Assembly: GCA_021325675.1 (NCBI GenBank)
Contig: JAJTCM010000001.1
Coordinates: forward strand, 744,001 to 808,000
Direction of reading: 5' to 3'
Length of the DNA stretch: 64,000 nucleotides
From: Crocinitomicaceae bacterium
GTDB lineage: Bacteria; Bacteroidota; Bacteroidia; Flavobacteriales_D; Crocinitomicaceae
Below are positions 58,194 to 64,000 of the stretch, piece after piece. The position numbers and the translations under genes were made by a program. The notes beneath the pieces were generated by a model. The model was not told the origin of the DNA. It searched no databases and saw only the letters and a program-made list of their open reading frames with translations. Numbering within the stretch: position 1 is the first letter of the stretch; the number at the start of each line of letters is the position of its first letter.

Positions 58194-61100
58194 CTGTTTT
58201 TTTTTCTGCATTATACTAAATGCATTTAGTCAGATCGACGAATTAAAGCAAAACCAGGAAGTACGTAAGAAATACCTTGATCCGTCCAAACAGCAGGATG
58301 GCCGCAAGCGTTACGATTTCAGTCAGCATGTGAACCCCTTCATCGGTACCGGCGGCCATGGACATACGCATCCGGGCGCAACAGCGCCTTTCGGTATGAT
58401 GCAGCTTGGGCCTGACACGCGCTACAACGGCTGGGACGGCTGCTCGGGCTATCATTATTCCGATTCCGTTATTTATGGCTTCAGTCACACCCATTTGAGC
58501 GGTACCGGCGTGGAAGACCTCAACGATTTACTAGTTGTTCCACAGCAGGGAAAAGCAGCAATTGACCCTTCCTACAAAGCAAAAGGCGGATATGCCGCTT
58601 CTTTTTCACACAGCAACGAAAAAGCCGAGCCCGGTTATTACGAAGTAAAGCTCAACAGCGGGATAACCGTGCAACTTGCCGTAACACCCCGCGCCGGGAT
58701 CCACACCTATACGTTTGATAACAAAACGAAGGCAAAATATATCCTGCTCGACCTGGATCACCGCGACAAACTACTGGATTGCGAGATGAACATCGAATCC
58801 AAGAAAGCTGTTTCCGGGAGCCGCCGCTCACGTGCCTGGGCCCAAAACCAGCATTTTTATTTTTACCTGGAAAGTGAAAACGAATTCAGCAAGGCCAAAA
58901 TCATTACCAAAGGCGGAAGGCATAAAATTCTCCTCACTTACCCGAAAACAACGGAGAAAGTCACTTTACGCGTCGGGATTTCAGCGGTAGATATTGAAGG
59001 CGCTAAAAAGAACCTTTTCCAGGAAATTACCGGCTGGGACGTGAACACAATCAAAAGCCTGACCCGCAACAGCTGGAACATTGAATTGAACCGCCTGCAT
59101 TTTCAAAGCCCCGACCCGGAAGCGATGACGAACTTTTATACGGCGATGTATCACGCTTACAGCTGCCCGACCGTTTTTTCAGACGTCGACGGCCGTTTCC
59201 GGGGAAATGACGCACAGGTTTACAGCTCAACAACGCATCAACAGTACAGTATTTTTTCACTCTGGGACACGTACCGCACCGCCCACCCGCTTTATACGCT
59301 TACCCAGCAAAAACGCAGCACCGATTTCATTCGCTCCTTCCTCGAAATTTACAAAAACATCGGTACGCTCCCGGTTTGGGAACTCAACGGAAACGAAACC
59401 AACTGCATGATCGGGTATCACTCGGCTTCTGTTATTACAGACGCTTACCGCAAGGGAATTACCGATTTTGACACTAAGCTCGCCCTCGAAGCTATGCTGG
59501 CAACTGCAAAAAAAGACGAATTGGGCAAAAGCTATTTTGCGTCGCAAGGCTTCATTGGTTCGCGTGACGAGCCGGAATCTGTTTCCAAAACCCTCGAATA
59601 TGCTTACGATGACTGGTGTATTTCCCAATTCGCCAAAGAAATTAGAGATGGAATCACAGCCCAGGAATTTGATCTCCGCTCGCACAATTTCATGAATATT
59701 TTTGATCCGCAGACGAAATTCATGCGGCCGCGTATTGGTGGAAGCTGGCTCGCCCCTTTCGTACCTTCGGAAGTGAATTTCAATTTTACGGAAGCCAACA
59801 GTTACCAATATTCACTGGCCGCACCGCATAACATCAACGGCTTACGCTCCCTGATCGGAGGAAAAGACAGCCTGGAACAGTGGCTTGACCGTCTCTTTAC
59901 AACCTCGAGCAAGCTCGACGGCAGGCAGCAGGCAGACATTACCGGCCTGATCGGGCAATATGCCCACGGGAACGAGCCTTCGCACCACATGGCGTACCTG
60001 TACAATTACACCAACGCACCGCACAAAACCCAGGAAAAAATTGACCAGATCCTCAAAGAGATGTACCACCCCACCCCTGACGGCCTGAGCGGAAACGAAG
60101 ACTGCGGACAAATGTCGGCCTGGTATGCACTTTCTGCAATCGGTCTCTACCCTGTTTGTCCCGGGAAACCAATTTATACTTTCGGCCGCCCGATCCAGGA
60201 ATATGCCGGGATGCATTTTGAAACAGGAAAATCATTCTACATCCGAACAAAAAACAACAGCCCGGAAAACAAATACATCCAGAAAATCGAGCTGAACGGA
60301 AAACCGTATACCCAGCTTTTCATCACCCACCAGGAACTGCTGGCAGGCGGCGAGCTCGTATTTTACATGGGCAACCAGCCGAATAAAGAGCTGGAAACGT
60401 ACACAAGCGATATCCCGGCCACAGACGAAATAAACCCTTCAGTGATCCCTGTCCCCTACTTCACAGCTTCCAACACGACTTTCAGCAAGGAAATCACAAC
60501 GGAAATCAAAACGCTGGACTTGCCCAACCTGCAGATCCGTTACACCACGGACGGCAGTGAGCCGGGGTTAAACAGCCCGATTTACAAAGAAGCCCTGCAT
60601 TTCACGGAAACAACGACGCTGAAAGCCAAAACCTTCCGCGTGGATAAAGGTCCATCCGGCAGCGACGACCGGGTTCAGTTCAGCTACCATACCGACGATA
60701 AAAAAGCTGTCAGTACGACTTTTTACAAGCTCAAAGCAGGCACTTCGCTTGAAGTAACGAGTGTATACAACAATCAATATACCGGCGGCGGACAAACAGC
60801 CCTGATCGACGGTATCCGCGGCGGGAAGGATTTCCGTACCGGAACCTGGCAGGGCTATGAAGGCGTAAGCGCTTCGGGTATTGTTACGCTGGATGAAGCG
60901 AAAAACATGCCGGAGATCACAATTTCTGCTTTGCAGGACGAACGCTCCTGGATTTTCATGCCAACGGCAATTGAAGTGGAGCTTTCTTACGACGGGGTCA
61001 ATTTTGAAAAGCCGATCATACAAAAAATCACCTTTCCGGCTGATAAACAAGGAATTTTCAATGAGACTTTCACGCTAAAGACAAATGCTTCAAAACCCGT

Positions 61101-61203
61101 GAAGAAGTTCCGCTATAAAATCGTGAACCGCGGTGTTTGTCCCAAAGGACATATGTTTCAAGGGGAAAAGAGCTGGATTTTTGTTGATGAGCTGATTTTT
61201 TAA
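58180..61203 (+). CDS. GH92 alpha-mannosidase with C-terminal CHB_HEX-like domain
   Basis: This 1007-residue enzyme has a short signal (LTSCFFFCIILNAFSQ). The N-terminal beta-sandwich carries NPFIGTGGHGHTHPGATAPFG and GPDTRYNGWDGCSGYH. The (alpha/alpha)6 catalytic domain has SLWDTYRTAHPLYTL, VWELNGNETNCMIGYH and GNEDCGQMSAWYALSAIG, where the Glu is the predicted catalytic acid. The C-terminus has a chitobiase-like segment (IRYTTDGSEPGLNSPIYKEA) and a discoidin-like module (NNQYTGGGQTALIDGIRGG). GH92 enzymes are Ca2+-dependent exo-alpha-mannosidases; periplasmic or surface location is inferred. Confidence 0.93.
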   Translation: MKLTSCFFFCIILNAFSQIDELKQNQEVRKKYLDPSKQQDGRKRYDFSQHVNPFIGTGGHGHTHPGATAPFGMMQLGPDTRYNGWDGCSGYHYSDSVIYGFSHTHLSGTGVEDLNDLLVVPQQGKAAIDPSYKAKGGYAASFSHSNEKAEPGYYEVKLNSGITVQLAVTPRAGIHTYTFDNKTKAKYILLDLDHRDKLLDCEMNIESKKAVSGSRRSRAWAQNQHFYFYLESENEFSKAKIITKGGRHKILLTYPKTTEKVTLRVGISAVDIEGAKKNLFQEITGWDVNTIKSLTRNSWNIELNRLHFQSPDPEAMTNFYTAMYHAYSCPTVFSDVDGRFRGNDAQVYSSTTHQQYSIFSLWDTYRTAHPLYTLTQQKRSTDFIRSFLEIYKNIGTLPVWELNGNETNCMIGYHSASVITDAYRKGITDFDTKLALEAMLATAKKDELGKSYFASQGFIGSRDEPESVSKTLEYAYDDWCISQFAKEIRDGITAQEFDLRSHNFMNIFDPQTKFMRPRIGGSWLAPFVPSEVNFNFTEANSYQYSLAAPHNINGLRSLIGGKDSLEQWLDRLFTTSSKLDGRQQADITGLIGQYAHGNEPSHHMAYLYNYTNAPHKTQEKIDQILKEMYHPTPDGLSGNEDCGQMSAWYALSAIGLYPVCPGKPIYTFGRPIQEYAGMHFETGKSFYIRTKNNSPENKYIQKIELNGKPYTQLFITHQELLAGGELVFYMGNQPNKELETYTSDIPATDEINPSVIPVPYFTASNTTFSKEITTEIKTLDLPNLQIRYTTDGSEPGLNSPIYKEALHFTETTTLKAKTFRVDKGPSGSDDRVQFSYHTDDKKAVSTTFYKLKAGTSLEVTSVYNNQYTGGGQTALIDGIRGGKDFRTGTWQGYEGVSASGIVTLDEAKNMPEITISALQDERSWIFMPTAIEVELSYDGVNFEKPIIQKITFPADKQGIFNETFTLKTNASKPVKKFRYKIVNRGVCPKGHMFQGEKSWIFVDELIF

Positions 61204-61262
61204 CTTGCTGCTTAAACCTGTAAAAAATTGTCAGGCATATACTAAAATTGCTTTATCCGAGT

Positions 61263-61270
61263 TATATTTG
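61263..61270 (+). promoter_or_regulatory. -7 box (TATATTTG) upstream of the 61294 lipoprotein
   Basis: Exact TAnnTTTG, 23 bases before the ATG. Confidence 0.4.
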
Positions 61271-61293
61271 TGTGACCACCAATTCATAATATC

Positions 61294-61857
61294 ATGAAAT
61301 TAATTCTACTTTGCTTTCTTGGATTGATTCTTCTCTCTTGTAAAAAAGACAATGTACCTGATCATAGCTATGACTTACCCTGGAATGCCAAATTTATAAC
61401 CTACAAAAACATATCCATCGGCAACCATGGTTCAGGCTATCAGCTATTCTATAAAGACTCCTTAATCCGGGAAGAGGGCGAAAGTTTCGGCGGTCCCGGT
61501 ATTAGCCAGGCTTTTCTGATGAATGAACAGGTTTTGTATTTATATAAAACCCATAGTGTCTACCCGAGCCTGGCGGTATTGTACACTAAAGACGGTGGAA
61601 ATACTTGGAAATCGGTAAATTGCGGACCGAGACATTCAGCTAAGCTTCATGTTGTTAATCCAGATCACGTTTATTGTGTAACGCAATATCAAACAAGGAT
61701 ATTTTTTACCGGGATAGATCAAAGTGATCTGAAAATGTACGAAGACACCATGACAAGCGGAATTCACTATATTTCAGATCTTGGAACCAATTCGGATTTG
61801 GATTCAACGGTGATCAACATCAATGACACCGTGCAATACGTCATTTTATTTCACTAA
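61294..61857 (+). CDS. Lipoprotein with one BNR/Asp-box motif
   Basis: The protein has 187 residues, with signal MKLILLCFLGLILLSC and lipobox Cys 16. The mature part contains YTKDGGNTWKSVNCG near residue 100, a BNR/Asp-box (S/T-x-D-x-G-x-T-W) as in sialidases and photosystem-stability factors, followed by beta strands (HVVNPDHVYCVTQY). A single repeat is too little for a full propeller. The gene is more AT-rich than the GH92 gene before it. Function unknown. Confidence 0.7.
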   Translation: MKLILLCFLGLILLSCKKDNVPDHSYDLPWNAKFITYKNISIGNHGSGYQLFYKDSLIREEGESFGGPGISQAFLMNEQVLYLYKTHSVYPSLAVLYTKDGGNTWKSVNCGPRHSAKLHVVNPDHVYCVTQYQTRIFFTGIDQSDLKMYEDTMTSGIHYISDLGTNSDLDSTVININDTVQYVILFH

Positions 61858-62006
61858 CGACAACAACTATTGCTTCGGCTTACATTAATCGGAATTAGAC
61901 CAGTATCCAGCCCTGGTCATGTACATTTTGTCCCGTCAACTTGTCCGGGTTCCGGTGGTCAACTTATCTAAAATCAGTTCTTAGTATCGACTTTAATCAA
62001 CTCATT

Positions 62007-63320
62007 TTAGATCACACTCCCATACAAATCATAATGATCTGCAGATTCAATGAGTACGTTCGCAAAATCACCGATTCTCACGTGGTTTGCTTCTGATTTT
62101 TTGACGAGGACTTCGTTGTCTACTTCGGGGGAGTCGAATTCACTGCGGCCGATGAAGTAATCGCCTTCGGCGCGATCAAAGAGCACTTTGAAGGTTTTGC
62201 CAACTTTTTGCTGGTTGAGCTCATAGCTGATGCTGGCCTGGAGTTCCATGATTTTATCGGCGCGCTCGCGTTTCGTTTTTTCCGGAACGTTGTCTTCCAG
62301 TGAGTAAGCGTGGGTATTTTCTTCGTGGGAATAGGTAAAGATTCCGAGACGCTCAAAGCGCATGCGTTCCACGAAATCATACATTTCCTGGTAGTCTTCC
62401 TCGGTTTCGCCCGGGTAGCCGGCAATTAATGTGGTTCGGATTGCAATACCGGGAGCCTGTGCACGGATCACGTTTACCAGCTCTTCTGTTTTTTCACGGG
62501 TAATCCCGCGGCGCATGGATTTCAGTATTTTAGTTGAGCCATGCTGCAAAGGCATGTCGAGGTACAGGCAAACTTTCGGGTTGTCGCGGATCTCATCGAT
62601 CACGTCCATTGGGAAACCGGCCGGGAAAGCATAATGCAGGCGGATCCATTCAATTCCTTCCACTTCGGAAAGTTGTTGGATCAGCTCGGCAAGGTTGCGT
62701 TTTTTATAGATATCCAATCCGTAATACGTCAGGTCCTGGGCGATGAGCATGAGCTCCTTCACGCCTTGTGCTGCCAGGCTTTTAGCGGATGTTACCAAAT
62801 CTTCAATCGGTGTGGAAAGGTGCTTGCCGCGCATCAGCGGAATGGCACAGAATGAACACGGACGGTCACAGCCTTCGGCAATTTTAAAATAAGCGAAATG
62901 GGAAGGCGTTGTTAGCAGGCGCTCACCGATCAATTCTTTTTTGTAATCGGCTTTGAGGGTTTTGAGCAAGCGCGGCAAATCACGGGTACCGAAAAAAGCG
63001 TCCACTTCCGGGATTTCCTTCTCCAGGTCGTCCTTGTAGCGCTCGGAAAGGCAGCCTGTTACGTAGAGCTTGTCTACCTGTCCGTCGTTTTTAGCATCCA
63101 CGTAACGCAGGATTGTATCAATAGATTCCTGTTTGGCGTTGTCGATAAAACCGCAGGTATTGATGATCACGATTTCCGCGTCATCATCCAGGGATTCGTG
63201 CTCCACTTCAAATTTATTAGCCTTCAGCTGGGCCATCATGACTTCGGAGTCAAATAAATTTTTAGAGCAGCCTAAAGTGACTACATTGACCTTATTCTTC
63301 CTGAGCGTCTTTGTTTTCAT
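62007..63320 (-). CDS. rimO: Ribosomal protein S12 methylthiotransferase RimO
   Basis: This 437-residue protein has RimO architecture. The N-terminal UPF0004 domain has NVVTLGCSKNLFDSEVM, INTCGFIDNAKQESID and VTGCLSERY, whose three cysteines hold one cluster. The radical SAM domain has AEGCDRPCSFCAIPLMRG (CxxxCxxC), and the TRAM domain is C-terminal. NTCGFI with CSKN is the RimO rather than MiaB signature. It methylthiolates an aspartate of S12. It is monocistronic; its -7 box ends four bases before the ATG. Confidence 0.96.
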   Translation of the reverse strand: MKTKTLRKNKVNVVTLGCSKNLFDSEVMMAQLKANKFEVEHESLDDDAEIVIINTCGFIDNAKQESIDTILRYVDAKNDGQVDKLYVTGCLSERYKDDLEKEIPEVDAFFGTRDLPRLLKTLKADYKKELIGERLLTTPSHFAYFKIAEGCDRPCSFCAIPLMRGKHLSTPIEDLVTSAKSLAAQGVKELMLIAQDLTYYGLDIYKKRNLAELIQQLSEVEGIEWIRLHYAFPAGFPMDVIDEIRDNPKVCLYLDMPLQHGSTKILKSMRRGITREKTEELVNVIRAQAPGIAIRTTLIAGYPGETEEDYQEMYDFVERMRFERLGIFTYSHEENTHAYSLEDNVPEKTKRERADKIMELQASISYELNQQKVGKTFKVLFDRAEGDYFIGRSEFDSPEVDNEVLVKKSEANHVRIGDFANVLIESADHYDLYGSVI

Positions 63321-63324
63321 GGTG

Positions 63325-63332
63325 CAAAATTA
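63325..63332 (-). promoter_or_regulatory. -7 box (TAATTTTG) of rimO
   Basis: The plus strand reads CAAAATTA. The minus-strand box ends four bases before the ATG, as at proC and the PagL-like gene. Confidence 0.4.
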
Positions 63333-63608
63333 GGGAAAAGAAAGCAATCTTCTTACAAAAACACTGGATTTTAAGGCTTTTTAGCAGAATTATACACTAA
63401 AATGCTAACTATTTTTAACCGCACAGGCACATAGTTTATTTTAAAAGACACTTTGTTTTTTAATCGCTCACAGTAGTTTTTTTACGGGCAATTCTTTCAT
63501 ATTGCACATTACACCTAATTTTTCATCCAGGTTATCCTATTTGGTTATGTGGTTTCACAAAGTTCATAAGTTTAACAATTTTTCGGAAGAATTATTCATT
63601 TAAAATCT

Positions 63609-63616
63609 TACCTTTG
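63609..63616 (+). promoter_or_regulatory. -7 box (TACCTTTG) upstream of the HMA lipoprotein gene
   Basis: Exact TAnnTTTG, eight bases before an ATG at 63625 and 14 before the ATG at 63631. Confidence 0.4.
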
Positions 63617-63630
63617 GTAAAATTATGGTT

Positions 63631-64000
63631 ATGAAATTACTCAGCCCGATTTTCCTGCTCGTACTTTTATCCTCGGCTTTTTCTTGTTCGAACGGCGCTG
63701 AGCATAAGGTAATTAAATCCGAAAAAAAGAAAACCCATATCGTAATCCAGACCGATGAGGTGAAGGCTGACAAGATGCTTTCCGCCAAAATTGAGGGCAT
63801 GATGTGCGAAAAAGGCTGTGGAAGCAGTATCCGGAAAGAACTGATGAATACCCATGCCGTTCAGTCCTGTGAATTTGATTTCGACAGCGACCGCAAGGAA
63901 AATACAGTCAAAATTGCCTTTGATAAAAGCAAAATCAGTGTTGACCAGCTTATCACGATCCTGAACAAGATCAACGACAAGCAATTTAAAGTAAAAGAAA
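63631..64000 (+). CDS. HMA-domain lipoprotein, 5' part only
   Basis: The gene runs off the right edge. From the ATG at 63631 (63625 is also possible) it reads MKLLSPIFLLVLLSSAFSC, a lipoprotein signal with Cys 19. A linker rich in Lys follows, then a heavy-metal-associated fold: SAKIEGMMCEKGCGSSIRKEL, with CxxxC in place of the usual CxxC metal loop, and the second half VKIAFDKSKISVDQLITILN. A periplasmic or surface metal-binding role is inferred. Antisense frames across it lack features. Confidence 0.75.
   Translation, partial: MKLLSPIFLLVLLSSAFSCSNGAEHKVIKSEKKKTHIVIQTDEVKADKMLSAKIEGMMCEKGCGSSIRKELMNTHAVQSCEFDFDSDRKENTVKIAFDKSKISVDQLITILNKINDKQFKVKE

Larger units (their letters stand above)
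63321..63624. other. 304-bp divergent gap between rimO and the HMA lipoprotein gene
   Basis: It holds the rimO -7 box (63325-63332, minus), an inverted repeat TTAGCA-N16-TGCTAA (63381-63386 and 63403-63408) and a plus-strand TACCTTTG at 63609-63616. No coding frame looks real. Confidence 0.5.

Noticed and set aside
63600-63984. Minus-strand frames at the right edge
   Set aside because: The plus strand encodes a lipoprotein signal and an HMA domain running off the end of the window.

Overview
The window comes from a member of the Bacteroidota, most likely order Flavobacteriales (a Fluviicola/Crocinitomicaceae-like organism is my best guess, not proven). The reasons are: several large secreted proteins ending in type IX secretion (T9SS) sorting domains; families almost confined to this phylum (GWxTD protein, DUF3078, DUF4294, TIGR02757/DUF2400, CCC-motif membrane protein, long NusB); Bacteroidota-type -7 promoter boxes (TAnnTTTG) in front of many genes; and little sign of Shine-Dalgarno sequences.

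Layout. 1-1379: cluster of small membrane proteins. 1442-7746: housekeeping block (proC, mazG, a PagL-like outer-membrane protein, a DUF2807 lipoprotein, an ACT protein, cmk, efp, an SRPBCC protein). 7743-11229: SUMF1-domain protein, then a GWxTD protein and GT2 glycosyltransferase pair. 11281-18812: the most unusual stretch. A tRNA-Ser is followed by tandem repeats carrying its own 3' end and terminator. Small membrane or zinc-ribbon genes and a giant SBBP-repeat T9SS protein lie between the tRNA and an rRNA methyltransferase gene (rlmI-type), and degraded copies of the 3' end of that methyltransferase gene are scattered between them. 18936-28218: T9SS proteins, a small operon with an ABC ATPase and a YihY-type membrane protein, and an XRE/S24 (LexA-like) regulator followed by a perfect inverted repeat. 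28527-30570: PAS histidine kinase and response regulator. 30691-33315: DUF2400, lolD-like ATPase and ribBA on the minus strand. 33389-38924: secreted and outer-membrane proteins, including an M1 peptidase with a T9SS tail. 39078-44483: thiolase, an S74-chaperone T9SS protein, and a T9SS protein next to an internally deleted paralogue. 44676-50690: exporter ABC protein, leucine dehydrogenase, nusB, DUF1573 lipoprotein, yajC and two tandem stand-alone PAS proteins. 50692-56364: YitT family, DUF4294, a TonB-dependent receptor cluster with Cys/His-rich small proteins, and mscL. 56516-64000: RRM RNA-binding protein, a ROK sugar kinase overlapping a GH92 mannosidase gene, a lipoprotein, rimO, and a partial HMA-domain lipoprotein.

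Main observation: three copies of the rlmI 3' end (the intact gene, an 83-bp copy with one mismatch, and a short diverged copy) bracket two unrelated cargo genes. The divergence order fits repeated insertion at the rlmI stop codon. The inner copy is fused to an element carrying the tRNA-Ser 3' end plus a terminator, and the same element is tandemly repeated beside the real tRNA-Ser. No integrase or transposase is visible in the window. Everything here is read by eye; no homology search was run.
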